Shown: positions 33,732 through 43,487 of the stretch, piece after piece
Layout: each line of letters begins with the position of its first letter
Numbering within the stretch: position 1 is the first letter of the stretch
Source: JAWPMT01 sp965267435
GTDB taxonomy: Bacteria > Bacteroidota > Bacteroidia > Cytophagales > Cyclobacteriaceae
Assembly: GCA_965267435.1 (NCBI GenBank)
Contig: OZ253960.1
Coordinates: 5,456,001 to 5,520,000, forward strand
Direction: 5' to 3'
DNA: 64,000 nt
Notes under the pieces: model-generated
The model's input: only the letters and a program-made list of their open reading frames with translations
Told to the model about the DNA's origin: nothing
Databases searched by the model: none
Program-made: the position numbers and the translations under genes

Positions 33732-36700
33732 ATGGCGTTCAGAAAAAATAAGAAACTGACCAACGACTTTTCAAAAGTCACGATTAGCCTTGCTTCTCCC
33801 GAGTCCATCCTCGAGAGCTCGCACGGTGAAGTAACACAACCAGAAACGATCAACTACAGAACGTACAAGCCTGAAATGGGGGGACTGTTCTGCGAGCGGA
33901 TCTTTGGTCCTGTGAAGGATTGGGAGTGTCACTGTGGTAAGTACAAGAGAATCAGATACAAGGGCATCATTTGCGATCGCTGCGGTGTAGAGGTAACGGA
34001 GAAGAAGGTCAGAAGGGAGCGCATGGGTCACATAGAGCTGGTTGTGCCAGTTGCTCATATCTGGTATTTCCGGTCATTGCCAAACAAGATCGGCTACCTA
34101 CTCGGGTTGCCCACCAAGAAATTGGATCAGATCATCTACTATGAGAGATATGTAGTCATTCAACCGGGTATCAAAGAGGAAGACGGCGTCAACAGACTCG
34201 ATTTCCTTACAGAGGACGAGTACCTCGATATCCTGGACAAACTTCCTCGTGAGAACCAGATGATGGATGATGATGATCCAAACAAATTCATCGCGAAGAT
34301 GGGTGCTGAGGCATTGGAGATGCTTTTGGCCCGGACCGATTTGGATGAGTTGTCTTACCAACTGCGTCATCAGGCAGCCACCGACACCTCTCAGCAGAGA
34401 AAGACAGAGGCGTTGAAGAGATTGAGGGTTGTAGAGGCCTTCCGTGATGCCCGCACAAGAATAGAGAATCGTCCTGAGTGGATGATCATCCGCATGGTGC
34501 CGGTCATTCCACCAGAATTGAGACCGTTGGTGCCTTTGGATGGTGGTCGTTTTGCGACATCCGACTTGAATGACCTGTATCGACGTGTCATCATTCGGAA
34601 CAATCGTCTGAAGCGCTTGATCGATATCAAGGCACCAGAGGTGATCCTTCGAAACGAAAAGCGAATGCTTCAGGAAGCGGTTGACTCATTGTTTGACAAC
34701 TCCCGAAAAGTAAACGCTGTGCGTTCAGACGGAAACAGGGCGCTTAAGTCACTCAGCGACATGCTTAAAGGAAAGCAGGGGCGATTCCGTCAGAACCTCC
34801 TCGGTAAAAGGGTTGACTACTCAGGTCGTTCGGTGATCGTCGTGGGTCCGGAATTGAAGATGCACGAGTGTGGGCTACCTAAGTCCATGGCGGCGGAATT
34901 GTTCAAGCCATTCATCATTCGTAAGCTCATTGAGCGTGGCATCGTGAAGACGGTGAAGTCTGCGAAGAAGATCGTCGATCGAAAAGATCCTGTCGTATGG
35001 GATATCCTCGAAAATGTACTGAAAGGACACCCTGTACTGCTCAACCGCGCACCAACACTGCACCGTTTGGGTATTCAGGCATTCCAGCCCAAGTTGATAG
35101 AGGGTAAGGCGATCCAGCTGCACCCATTGGCTTGTACGGCATTCAACGCTGACTTTGATGGTGACCAGATGGCAGTACACGTACCACTTGGTCATGAGGC
35201 GATATTGGAAGCATCCCTGCTGATGCTTTCGACACACAACATTTTGAATCCTGCAAACGGAGCGCCGATTGCGGTACCATCACAGGACATGGTACTCGGT
35301 CTGTACTACGTGACCAAGGGTAGAAAGAGCACAGAAGAGCATCCGATCGAGGGTGAAGGCATGACCTTCTACAGTGAGGAAGAGGTTGTTGTTGCTTTGA
35401 ATGAGAAGAAAGTTTCCAAGCATGCGCACATCAAACTGCGCACGAAGGTGAGGAACGAAGAGGGAGAGCTGGAAACGAAGATCGTCGACACTGTCGCCGG
35501 TAGGGTCCTTGTCAACCAATTCATTCCTGAGGAGGTAGGCTATGTCGATGCCCTATTGACCAAGAAGCAACTGCAGAAAACCATCGCCTTGGTCTTCAAG
35601 ATAGCTGGCATGGCACGAACTGCCCACTTCTTGGATGATATTAAGCACCTGGGATTCCAGGCAGCCTATAAAGGCGGTCTATCCATGGGTCTCGGAGATA
35701 TTCAAATCCCTGAAGCTAAGAGTAAGCTGGTCGCTGAGGCGAAAGCAGAAGTGGACAACGTGTGGAACAACTACCTCATGGGACTCATTACGGATAACGA
35801 GCGCTACAATCAGGTGATCGATATCTGGACGAGAACCAATACGCAGCTGACATCTACGTTGATGCAGCAGCTGGAGGAAGACCACCAGGGTTTTAACTCC
35901 ATCTATATGATGATGCACTCAGGAGCCCGAGGTTCCAGGGAGCAAATTCGTCAGCTGGGTGGTATGAGAGGTCTGATGGCGAAGCCGCAAAAGAACCTTC
36001 AGGGCTCTGTCGGCGAAATCATCGAAAACCCTATCCTCTCCAACTTTAAGGAAGGATTGGATGTCATCGAGTACTTCATCTCCACCCACGGTGCGAGAAA
36101 AGGTCTTGCCGATACGGCATTGAAGACTGCGGATGCTGGTTACTTGACACGTCGATTGGTAGATGTGGCGCAAGATGTTGTCATCAACGAAGATGACTGC
36201 GGTACACTGAGAGGGCTGGTAGTTTCAGCGCTGAAGGACAATGAGGAAATCGTTGAGCCTCTGTCTGAGCGTATCCTTGGCCGAGTGTCTGTTCACGACA
36301 TCTACGATCCAATCAGCGATGAATTGATCATCGAGTCGGGAGACGAGTTTACGGAGGAGATCGCTAATGCAATCGACGCTTCCAGCATTGAGGAGGTCGA
36401 GATTCGATCAGTATTGACCTGTGAAACCAAGCGTGGAGTTTGCGCCAAGTGCTATGGAAGAAACCTGGCAACAGGAAACATGTCGCACATCGGTGAGTCA
36501 GTTGGTGTGATCGCGGCACAATCTATTGGTGAGCCGGGTACACAGTTGACGTTGAGAACATTCCACGTAGGGGGTACTGCATCCAACATCGCCGTTGATG
36601 CCAACATTAAGGCGAAGTTCAGCGGGAAGATCGAATTCGAAGACCTGCGCACTGTGAAGTCCGAAGATGACGAGGGCAAGCCTATCCAGGTGGTTATGGG

Positions 36701-38039
36701 TCGATCTGGCGAGATCAAGATCGTCGATGAGAAGAAGCAGCAGGTACTTATAAGTAATCACGTTCCTTATGGCGCGTTCCTTCAGGTCAAAGAAGGCGAT
36801 GAGGTAAAATCCGGCGATCAGCTTTGCTACTGGGATCCGTATAATGCGGTGATCCTTTCAGAGTTCAACGGTAAGATCGCATTTGATTCGATCATTGAAG
36901 GGGTGACCTACAAGGAGGAATCTGATGAGCAGACGGGTCACAGAGAGAAGGTGATCATAGATACCAAGGACAAAACGAAGAACCCTGCTATCGTTGTTGA
37001 AGGCAAGGACGATTCGAAATCATACAATATTCCTGTCGGCGCTCACCTGGCGGTGAACGAAGGTGAGAAGATCAAGGCCGGCCAGGTGCTGGTGAAGATC
37101 CCTCGAAAAACAGGTAAGTCTCGAGATATCACTGGAGGCCTTCCTCGGGTTACGGAATTGTTCGAAGCTCGAAATCCTTCGAATCCGGCAGTTGTTACCG
37201 AAATCGATGGTGTCGTCACTTACGGCGGTATCAAGCGAGGAAACCGAGAGATCTTCATCGAATCGAAGGATGGCGTGAAGAAGCGCTATCTGGTGCCATT
37301 GTCAAAGCACATCCTTGTGCAGGACAATGACTTCATCAAAGCAGGTGAGCCTCTCTCAGATGGAGCGATCACTCCTGCGGATATCCTGTCGATTCAAGGA
37401 CCAACTGCAGTGCAGGAATACCTGGTAAATGAGATCCAGGAGGTTTACCGTTTGCAGGGTGTGAAGATCAACGACAAACATATCGAGACCATCGTTCGTC
37501 AGATGATGCAGAAGGTCATCATCATCGATGCCGGCGATACCAACTTCCTGACCAACCAGGTGGTTGACAGGTTCGCATTCATGGAAGAGAACGACGAGAT
37601 TCTTGATAAGAAGGTCGTGACAGATGCGGGCGATTCAGAGTCGCTCAAGCCGGGACAGATCATCACAAGCCGACGACTACGAGATGACAATTCAAACTTG
37701 AAGCGTAGAGACCTGAAGTTGGTTCAGGTACGTGCGGCAGAAGCTGCCGTGTCTAAGCCGACACTTCAAGGGATCACACAGGCGTCACTGGGTACGGAGT
37801 CATTCATTTCAGCGGCCTCCTTCCAGGAGACAACCAAGGTCTTGAGTGAGGCATCTATCCGAGGAAAGTCTGATAGTCTGATGGGCTTGAAAGAAAACGT
37901 CATCGTGGGTCATCTGATCCCTGCCGGAACTGGTGTCCGACACTTCCAGGGCCATATAGTAGGCTCGCAGGAAGAGCTTGACGCGATGGTGGCCTCCCGT
38001 GAGGAGTTTGCCAGAAGCAAGGAGTACGCAACTCAATAG
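33732..38039 (+). CDS. rpoC: RNA polymerase subunit beta'
   Basis: The 1435-residue beta' subunit from the ATG at 33732. It has the N-terminal zinc ribbon (CHCGKYKRIRYKGIICDRCG), the rudder/lid region, the catalytic NADFDGDQMAVH, the bridge-helix/trigger-loop area, and the second Cys cluster CETKRGVCAKCYGR. Length fits Bacteroidota beta'. Four bases separate it from the DUF3467 gene. Confidence 0.98.
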   Translation: MAFRKNKKLTNDFSKVTISLASPESILESSHGEVTQPETINYRTYKPEMGGLFCERIFGPVKDWECHCGKYKRIRYKGIICDRCGVEVTEKKVRRERMGHIELVVPVAHIWYFRSLPNKIGYLLGLPTKKLDQIIYYERYVVIQPGIKEEDGVNRLDFLTEDEYLDILDKLPRENQMMDDDDPNKFIAKMGAEALEMLLARTDLDELSYQLRHQAATDTSQQRKTEALKRLRVVEAFRDARTRIENRPEWMIIRMVPVIPPELRPLVPLDGGRFATSDLNDLYRRVIIRNNRLKRLIDIKAPEVILRNEKRMLQEAVDSLFDNSRKVNAVRSDGNRALKSLSDMLKGKQGRFRQNLLGKRVDYSGRSVIVVGPELKMHECGLPKSMAAELFKPFIIRKLIERGIVKTVKSAKKIVDRKDPVVWDILENVLKGHPVLLNRAPTLHRLGIQAFQPKLIEGKAIQLHPLACTAFNADFDGDQMAVHVPLGHEAILEASLLMLSTHNILNPANGAPIAVPSQDMVLGLYYVTKGRKSTEEHPIEGEGMTFYSEEEVVVALNEKKVSKHAHIKLRTKVRNEEGELETKIVDTVAGRVLVNQFIPEEVGYVDALLTKKQLQKTIALVFKIAGMARTAHFLDDIKHLGFQAAYKGGLSMGLGDIQIPEAKSKLVAEAKAEVDNVWNNYLMGLITDNERYNQVIDIWTRTNTQLTSTLMQQLEEDHQGFNSIYMMMHSGARGSREQIRQLGGMRGLMAKPQKNLQGSVGEIIENPILSNFKEGLDVIEYFISTHGARKGLADTALKTADAGYLTRRLVDVAQDVVINEDDCGTLRGLVVSALKDNEEIVEPLSERILGRVSVHDIYDPISDELIIESGDEFTEEIANAIDASSIEEVEIRSVLTCETKRGVCAKCYGRNLATGNMSHIGESVGVIAAQSIGEPGTQLTLRTFHVGGTASNIAVDANIKAKFSGKIEFEDLRTVKSEDDEGKPIQVVMGRSGEIKIVDEKKQQVLISNHVPYGAFLQVKEGDEVKSGDQLCYWDPYNAVILSEFNGKIAFDSIIEGVTYKEESDEQTGHREKVIIDTKDKTKNPAIVVEGKDDSKSYNIPVGAHLAVNEGEKIKAGQVLVKIPRKTGKSRDITGGLPRVTELFEARNPSNPAVVTEIDGVVTYGGIKRGNREIFIESKDGVKKRYLVPLSKHILVQDNDFIKAGEPLSDGAITPADILSIQGPTAVQEYLVNEIQEVYRLQGVKINDKHIETIVRQMMQKVIIIDAGDTNFLTNQVVDRFAFMEENDEILDKKVVTDAGDSESLKPGQIITSRRLRDDNSNLKRRDLKLVQVRAAEAAVSKPTLQGITQASLGTESFISAASFQETTKVLSEASIRGKSDSLMGLKENVIVGHLIPAGTGVRHFQGHIVGSQEELDAMVASREEFARSKEYATQ

Positions 38040-38043
38040 AATC

Positions 38044-38373
38044 ATGGCAGATCAAGAACAGCAGGAGGGCAAGACCCCGAATCAACTGAATATTGAACTG
38101 TCTGAAGAAACTGCGGAGGGCATCTACGCCAATTTGGCGATGATTGCCCACTCCAGCAGTGAGTTTGTGATAGATTTCATTCGGCTGATGCCCGGCGTGG
38201 CAAAGGCCAAAGTGAAATCACGAATTGTCATCACTCCGGAACATGCAAAACGCCTTTTGGGTGCTCTGCAAGAGAACGTCCAGAAGTATGAGAATAGCTT
38301 CGGGTCTATCAAGCAGGCAGAGGAAGCTCCTAAGTTTCCTATGAATTTTGGTGGTACCATCGGAGAGGCGTAA
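38044..38373 (+). CDS. DUF3467 protein downstream of rpoC
   Basis: A 109-residue acidic cytoplasmic protein. The core EGIYANLAMIAHSSSEFVID-FIR followed by RIVITPEHAKRLLGALQENV matches DUF3467. Its place directly after rpoC is common in Bacteroidota, and the four-base spacing means cotranscription with rpoBC. Function is unknown; a link to RNA polymerase is only suggested by position. Confidence 0.9.
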   Translation: MADQEQQEGKTPNQLNIELSEETAEGIYANLAMIAHSSSEFVIDFIRLMPGVAKAKVKSRIVITPEHAKRLLGALQENVQKYENSFGSIKQAEEAPKFPMNFGGTIGEA

Positions 38374-38390
38374 TTAAGCAATCATTATAA

Positions 38391-38421
38391 TTGGGATAAA
38401 AGCACATAATTTCTATCTTTG
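38391..38421 (+). promoter_or_regulatory. Promoter of the str operon (rpsL-rpsG-fusA-rpsJ)
   Basis: TTG (38391-38393), 20 bases, TATCTTTG (38414-38421), followed by CGTTCCCAAAAAAA. The leader is about 33 bases. The run of seven A takes the place of the T-run seen at related promoters. Confidence 0.8.
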
Positions 38422-38457
38422 CGTTCCCAAAAAAATACGGTATAGAATCATAGCATA

Positions 38458-38838
38458 ATGCCAACTATTCAACAATTAGTAAGAAAGGGCAGAAAGAAGC
38501 TTACGAGTAAGTCTAAGTCCCCCGCTTTGGATTCATGTCCTCAGCGTCGAGGCGTGTGTACCCGTGTGTACACCACCACTCCCAAGAAGCCGAACTCTGC
38601 GATGAGAAAAGTTGCCCGTGTAAGGTTGACCAACGGTAAGGAAGTGAATGCATACATCGGCGGTGAAGGTCACAATTTGCAGGAGCACTCGATCGTGTTG
38701 ATTCGTGGTGGCAGGGTGAAAGATTTGCCCGGTGTTCGATACCATATTGTTAGGGGAGCTTTGGATACTGCGGGCGTCAGTGGCCGTCTGCAAGCACGAT
38801 CCAAATACGGTGCTAAAAGACCTAAGGACAAAAAATAA
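38458..38838 (+). CDS. rpsL: 30S ribosomal protein S12
   Basis: Decoding-site protein. 126 residues with RRGVCTRVYTTTPKKPNSAM and GGRVKDLPGVRYH; the two lysines where streptomycin resistance changes usually occur (Lys43 and Lys87 here) are intact. First gene of the str operon. Confidence 0.98.
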   Translation: MPTIQQLVRKGRKKLTSKSKSPALDSCPQRRGVCTRVYTTTPKKPNSAMRKVARVRLTNGKEVNAYIGGEGHNLQEHSIVLIRGGRVKDLPGVRYHIVRGALDTAGVSGRLQARSKYGAKRPKDKK

Positions 38839-38850
38839 GGAATACCTGAG

Positions 38851-39318
38851 ATGAGAAAGGCGAAACCTAAAAAGCGGTACTTACTTCCAGATCCGATCTA
38901 TAGCGATACCATGGTAACCAGGTTTGTAAATAACCTGATGGTAGATGGTAAGAAGAGTATCTCCTACAGCATTTTCTACGACGCCGTAAAAATCGTCGAA
39001 GACAAGACTGGGGAGAGTGGACTGGAAACATGGAAGACAGCTCTTCAGAACATCATGCCAGGTGTGGAGGTGAAAAGCCGACGCGTTGGCGGTGCTACAT
39101 TCCAGGTTCCTATTGAAGTGAGACCCGAGAGAAAGATCTCTTTGGGGATCAAGTGGATGATCAAGTATGCCCGACTTAGAGGTGAGAAGACCATGAAGGA
39201 GAAGTTGGCGGGAGAGATCATCGCAGCGTCCAAGGGAGAAGGTGCGGCTATCAAGAAGAAAGACGATACGCACCGAATGGCTGAAGCTAACAAGGCATTC
39301 TCGCACTTTAGATTCTAA
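38851..39318 (+). CDS. rpsG: 30S ribosomal protein S7
   Basis: Primary 16S rRNA-binding protein of the 30S head. 155 residues with DPIYSDTMVTRFVNNLMVDG, RRVGGATFQVPIEVRPER and ANKAFSHFRF at the end. Twelve bases after rpsL, 23 before fusA. Confidence 0.98.
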   Translation: MRKAKPKKRYLLPDPIYSDTMVTRFVNNLMVDGKKSISYSIFYDAVKIVEDKTGESGLETWKTALQNIMPGVEVKSRRVGGATFQVPIEVRPERKISLGIKWMIKYARLRGEKTMKEKLAGEIIAASKGEGAAIKKKDDTHRMAEANKAFSHFRF

Positions 39319-39341
39319 CCGAAACATACAACGCATTACTA

Positions 39342-41450
39342 ATGGCAAAGAGAGAACTGAAGTACACCCGAAACATTGGTATTGCTGCGCACATTGACGC
39401 AGGCAAGACTACCACTACGGAGCGTGTGCTTTATTACACTGGCGTAAGCCATAAGATTGGTGAGGTACATGACGGTGCCGCCACAATGGACTGGATGGAG
39501 CAGGAGCAGGAGCGTGGTATTACCATCACCTCAGCAGCTACAACAGTGTTCTGGCCATACAAAGGCAACGAGTACCATATCAACATCATTGACACTCCAG
39601 GTCACGTTGACTTCACAGTCGAGGTGAACCGATCTCTGAGAGTGTTGGACGGTCTTGTTTTCTTGTTTAGTGCGGTTGACGGTGTAGAACCTCAATCAGA
39701 GACTAACTGGCGATTGGCGGACAACTACAAAGTTGCTCGTATTGGATTCGTCAACAAGATGGACCGCGCCGGTGCAGACTTCCTCAACGTTTGTAAGCAA
39801 GTCCATGACATGCTTGGCACAAAAGCAGTTCCCCTTCAGTTGCCGATTGGTGCCGAAGAGAACTTCAAGGGAGTTGTTGACCTGGTTGAGAACAAAGCCA
39901 TGATCTGGAATGAAGAGGATATGGGAATGACCTTCGAAGAGGTACCCATCCCTGATGACATGGCAGACGAAGTTGAAGAATATAGAGAGAAGTTGGTAGA
40001 GGCTGTCGCTGAATACGACGAAGGATTGATGGAGAAATACTTCGAGGATCCTGACTCTATCTCTCGCGATGAGATTGTTGCGGCTCTAAGAGCGGCTACT
40101 ATCGATCTGGCATTCGTGCCTATGATGTGTGGATCCGCCTTTAAGAATAAAGGTGTGCAGTCCATGCTCAACTACGTGATGGAACTTTTGCCGTCACCTT
40201 TGGATCGAGGGAATATCAAGGGAACTGATCCTGATACTGATCAAGAGGTTGAGAGAAGCCCAACTCCTGAGGAGCCCTTCGCAGCGCTTGCCTTCAAGAT
40301 TGCGACTGACCCTTTCGTAGGACGTCTTTGCTTCGTAAGATCGTACTCTGGTACGCTGGAGTCTGGCTCTTACGTGTTCAATACGCGTACCAACAAGAAG
40401 GAGCGGATTTCACGAATCTTCCAGATGCACGCGAATAAGCAAAACCAGATTGATCAATTGCATTCTGGTGACATTGCGGCGGTAGTAGGTTTCAAAGACA
40501 TCAAGACCGGTGACACGCTTTGTGCGGAGCACGGCAAGATCGTTCTCGAGTCCATGGACTTCCCTGATCCTGTGATCGGGTATGCCATCGAGCCCAAAGC
40601 GCAAGCCGACGTGGATAAGTTGGGTATAGCTATCGGCAAGCTGATAGAGGAAGATCCAACACTGCAGGTAGAAACTGATCACGATACAGGTCAGACCATC
40701 CTGAAGGGAATGGGTGAGCTTCACCTGGACATCATCATCGATCGTCTAAAGCGTGAGTTCAAAGTTGAGATCAACCAGGGAGCGCCTCAGGTTGCTTACA
40801 AGGAAGCCGTACGCTCCACCATCGAGCACAAAGAAGTCTACAAGAAGCAGACTGGTGGTCGTGGTAAGTTCGCAGATATTGTATTCGAACTCGGTCCCGT
40901 AGATGAGGATTATGAGAAGGAAGGTCTGCAGTTCGTAAACAACATCGTCGGTGGGGTGATTCCGAAAGAATTCATTCCTGCTGTTGAAAAGGGTTTCAAA
41001 GAAGCGATGGCAAACGGTCCTTTGGCGGGCTACCCCATCGACAGCTTGAAGGTGAGATTGTATCACGGTTCGTTCCACGATGTGGATTCTGATTCACTGT
41101 CGTTCGAATTGGCTGCTCGTATCGGTTTCAAAGAAGCTGCCAAGCAAGCGAAGCCGGTATTGCTGGAGCCAATCATGAGTGTGGAAGTAGTTACTCCCGA
41201 CGAGTACACTGGTTCGATCACTGGTGACCTGAACAAACGTCGAGGGATCATGAAAGGAATGGATACCAAAGGCACGAGTCAGGTGGTGAAGGGCGACGTT
41301 CCTTTGTCAGAGCTGTTTGGATATGTGACCGATCTTCGAACAATGAGTTCGGGACGAGCTACTGCGTCTTTGACATTCTCGCACTATGATCAAGTGCCGC
41401 AGAGTATTGCGGATGATGTGATTTCCAAAGTAAAAGGACAGCCTGCTTAA
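39342..41450 (+). CDS. fusA: Elongation factor G
   Basis: GTPase that drives translocation and, with RRF, ribosome recycling. 702 residues with AHIDAGKTTTTERVLYYTG (G1), GITITSAATT (switch I), DTPGHVDFT (G3) and NKMDRAGAD (G4), then domains II-V. In the usual place between rpsG and rpsJ; no tuf copy follows. Confidence 0.98.
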   Translation: MAKRELKYTRNIGIAAHIDAGKTTTTERVLYYTGVSHKIGEVHDGAATMDWMEQEQERGITITSAATTVFWPYKGNEYHINIIDTPGHVDFTVEVNRSLRVLDGLVFLFSAVDGVEPQSETNWRLADNYKVARIGFVNKMDRAGADFLNVCKQVHDMLGTKAVPLQLPIGAEENFKGVVDLVENKAMIWNEEDMGMTFEEVPIPDDMADEVEEYREKLVEAVAEYDEGLMEKYFEDPDSISRDEIVAALRAATIDLAFVPMMCGSAFKNKGVQSMLNYVMELLPSPLDRGNIKGTDPDTDQEVERSPTPEEPFAALAFKIATDPFVGRLCFVRSYSGTLESGSYVFNTRTNKKERISRIFQMHANKQNQIDQLHSGDIAAVVGFKDIKTGDTLCAEHGKIVLESMDFPDPVIGYAIEPKAQADVDKLGIAIGKLIEEDPTLQVETDHDTGQTILKGMGELHLDIIIDRLKREFKVEINQGAPQVAYKEAVRSTIEHKEVYKKQTGGRGKFADIVFELGPVDEDYEKEGLQFVNNIVGGVIPKEFIPAVEKGFKEAMANGPLAGYPIDSLKVRLYHGSFHDVDSDSLSFELAARIGFKEAAKQAKPVLLEPIMSVEVVTPDEYTGSITGDLNKRRGIMKGMDTKGTSQVVKGDVPLSELFGYVTDLRTMSSGRATASLTFSHYDQVPQSIADDVISKVKGQPA

Positions 41451-41464
41451 GAGGCTGAGATATC

Positions 41465-41770
41465 ATGAATCAAAAAATTAGAATCAAACTTAAGTCTTAC
41501 GACCACAATCTCGTTGACAAGTCTTCAGAGAAGATTGTTCGTGCCGTGAAAACTACTGGAGCTGTTGTAAGTGGACCTATCCCTCTGCCGACAGAAAAGG
41601 AGAAGTTTACGGTCTTGAGATCACCACACGTGAACAAGAAGTCGCGCGAGCAATTCCAACTCTGCACTTACAAGCGCCTGGTAGATATCTACTCAAACAG
41701 CGCTAAGACTGTAGATGCATTGATGAAATTGGAGCTTCCTAGCGGCGTTGACGTAGAGATCAAGGTCTAA
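41465..41770 (+). CDS. rpsJ: 30S ribosomal protein S10
   Basis: 30S head protein, also the NusE partner of NusB in antitermination. 101 residues with KIRIKLKSYDHNLVDKSSEK and PLPTEKEKFTVLRSPHVNKK. It sits at the end of the str operon and is cut off from rplC by a terminator and a new promoter. Confidence 0.98.
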   Translation: MNQKIRIKLKSYDHNLVDKSSEKIVRAVKTTGAVVSGPIPLPTEKEKFTVLRSPHVNKKSREQFQLCTYKRLVDIYSNSAKTVDALMKLELPSGVDVEIKV

Positions 41771-41794
41771 GGAAAATAAGGGCTTTCAAACCTG

Positions 41795-41826
41795 AAAAGA
41801 ACCAATCTAGTGTTGGTTCTTTTTTT
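41795..41826 (+). terminator. Terminator between rpsJ and rplC
   Basis: AGAACCAA/TTGGTTCT, extended by AAA/TTT, with a 7-base loop and a run of seven T. It separates S10 from the rest of the S10 operon. Confidence 0.85.
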
Positions 41827-41848
41827 GTGTTGAAACTTCAGATGAGGG

Positions 41849-41879
41849 TTTGGTTCATCTAATGGAATTGCTATCTTTG
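41849..41879 (+). promoter_or_regulatory. Promoter of the rplC-led S10/spc operon
   Basis: TTTG (41849-41852), 19 bases, TATCTTTG (41872-41879): an exact consensus match. It is followed by CAGTCCTTTTC, nearly identical to the start region of the tRNA-Trp promoter (CAGTCCTTTTT). Leader of about 50 bases to rplC. Confidence 0.85.
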
Positions 41880-41934
41880 CAGTCCTTTTCTGAAAAACTG
41901 AAAAGAGAGGGTTTAAATATAATAGAAACGAGAA

Positions 41935-42567
41935 ATGCCTGGAATAATTGGACGTAAAATTGGAATGACCAGCATTTTTAATGAGGACGGCAAAAATGTT
42001 GCCTGTACGCTCGTTGAAGCAGGACCCTGTGTCGTTACGCAAGTGAAGAATCCTGAGACTGACGGATACCGTGCAGTCCAGCTTGCCTATGGCGAACGAA
42101 AAGAAAAAAATACTCCTAAGGCCTTGAAGGGACACTTCGCGAAAGCCAAGACTACACCTAAGAAAAAAGTGGTGGAGTTCAGGGATTTCCGTGAGGAGTT
42201 CGAAGACAAGGTCAAGTTGGGCAATACCATTAAGGTGGAAGACGTGTTCCAGGAGAATGATTTCTTAGACGCCATCGGTACTTCAAAAGGTAAGGGCTTC
42301 CAGGGGGTAGTTAAGCGACACGGTTTCGGCGGTGTTGGTCAGGCTACACACGGTCAGCACAATCGACTGAGAGCTCCCGGAGCGATCGGCGCATGCTCAT
42401 TCCCTTCGAGAGTTTTCAAGGGATTGAAGATGGCAGGGCGAACCGGCGGTAGCCGAGTGAAAGTGCTCAACCTGAAGGTCGTAAAAATGTATCCAGAAAA
42501 GAATCTGGTACTGGTAAGTGGCTCCATCCCCGGAGCAAAAAATTCTTTTGTAATTCTTGAGAAGTAG
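41935..42567 (+). CDS. rplC: 50S ribosomal protein L3
   Basis: Early 50S assembly protein near the peptidyl-transferase centre. 210 residues starting MPGIIGRKIGMTSIF, with the W-finger-like loop KRHGFGGVGQATHGQHNRLR reaching to the catalytic centre. First gene of the operon. Confidence 0.98.
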   Translation: MPGIIGRKIGMTSIFNEDGKNVACTLVEAGPCVVTQVKNPETDGYRAVQLAYGERKEKNTPKALKGHFAKAKTTPKKKVVEFRDFREEFEDKVKLGNTIKVEDVFQENDFLDAIGTSKGKGFQGVVKRHGFGGVGQATHGQHNRLRAPGAIGACSFPSRVFKGLKMAGRTGGSRVKVLNLKVVKMYPEKNLVLVSGSIPGAKNSFVILEK

Positions 42568-42571
42568 GACG

Positions 42572-43198
42572 ATGAAACTAACGGTAATCAATACGAAAGG
42601 GGAAGAGACGGGCCGAGAGGTTTCGTTGGACGATAAGGTCTTCGGAATAGATCCTAATTCGCACGCTGTATACCTAGATGTTAAGCAATACCTGGCCAAT
42701 CAACGTCAAGGTACTGCAAAGACGAAGGAACGCAACGAAATTACTGGGTCAACCAAGAAAATCAAGAAGCAAAAGGGAACAGGTACCGCTCGAGCGGGTA
42801 GTATCAAGTCTCCTATTTTCAGGGGTGGAGGTACCATCTTCGGACCCAAGCCCAGAGACTACGGCTTCAAGCTGAATAAGAAAGTGAAGCAGCTGGCCCG
42901 TAAATCGGTCATTGCATCTAAGATCAAAGACAACCAGGTCAAGATCCTCGAAGACTTCGAAATGGAGTCTCCGAAGACCAAGGAATTTGTTGAAGTGCTG
43001 ACGAATCTGTCACTCAGCGTTGACAAAGCGCTGTTCGTACTCGGATCGACCAATAACAATATTTTCTTGTCTTCTCGAAACATACCCAATGCGAAGGTGA
43101 TCTCTATCGACGAGATCAATACCTACGACATGGTCCATGCCGATTGCCTGGTCTTTTTTGAGAGCGCTGTAGATACACTAGCAAACCGATTGAACTGA
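42572..43198 (+). CDS. rplD: 50S ribosomal protein L4
   Basis: Lines the exit tunnel; in enterobacteria it also represses the S10 operon. 208 residues from the ATG at 42572 (MKLTVINTKGEE), with KQKGTGTARAGSIKSPIFRG and GPKPRDYGFKLNKKVK. Four bases after rplC; its TGA overlaps the rplW ATG (TGATG). Confidence 0.97.
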   Translation: MKLTVINTKGEETGREVSLDDKVFGIDPNSHAVYLDVKQYLANQRQGTAKTKERNEITGSTKKIKKQKGTGTARAGSIKSPIFRGGGTIFGPKPRDYGFKLNKKVKQLARKSVIASKIKDNQVKILEDFEMESPKTKEFVEVLTNLSLSVDKALFVLGSTNNNIFLSSRNIPNAKVISIDEINTYDMVHADCLVFFESAVDTLANRLN

Positions 43199-43485
43199 TG
43201 GGAGTACTTGTAAGACCCTTGGTGACAGAGAAATATTCTGCTATGAATGAGCAGGGAAAATATGGATTTGTTGTCGCCAAGTCGGCCAATAAGATTCAAA
43301 TAAAAAACGAAGTAGAGAAAACCTACGGTGTGACTGTTGAGGACGTGAATACAATGATTCACCCCGCTAAGAGCAAAGCTCGATACACCAAGTCAGGCAT
43401 CATCAAGGGAAGTACTTCGTCGTACAAGAAGGCCGTCGTTAAGGTGGCCGATGGAGATATTATAGACTTTTATAGCGGAATATAA
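43198..43485 (+). CDS. rplW: 50S ribosomal protein L23
   Basis: At the tunnel exit, the docking site for trigger factor and SRP. 95 residues with LVRPLVTEKYSAM and an extended loop with AKSKARYTKSGI. The start overlaps the rplD stop by one base. Confidence 0.97.
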   Translation: MGVLVRPLVTEKYSAMNEQGKYGFVVAKSANKIQIKNEVEKTYGVTVEDVNTMIHPAKSKARYTKSGIIKGSTSSYKKAVVKVADGDIIDFYSGI

Positions 43486-43487
43486 AC

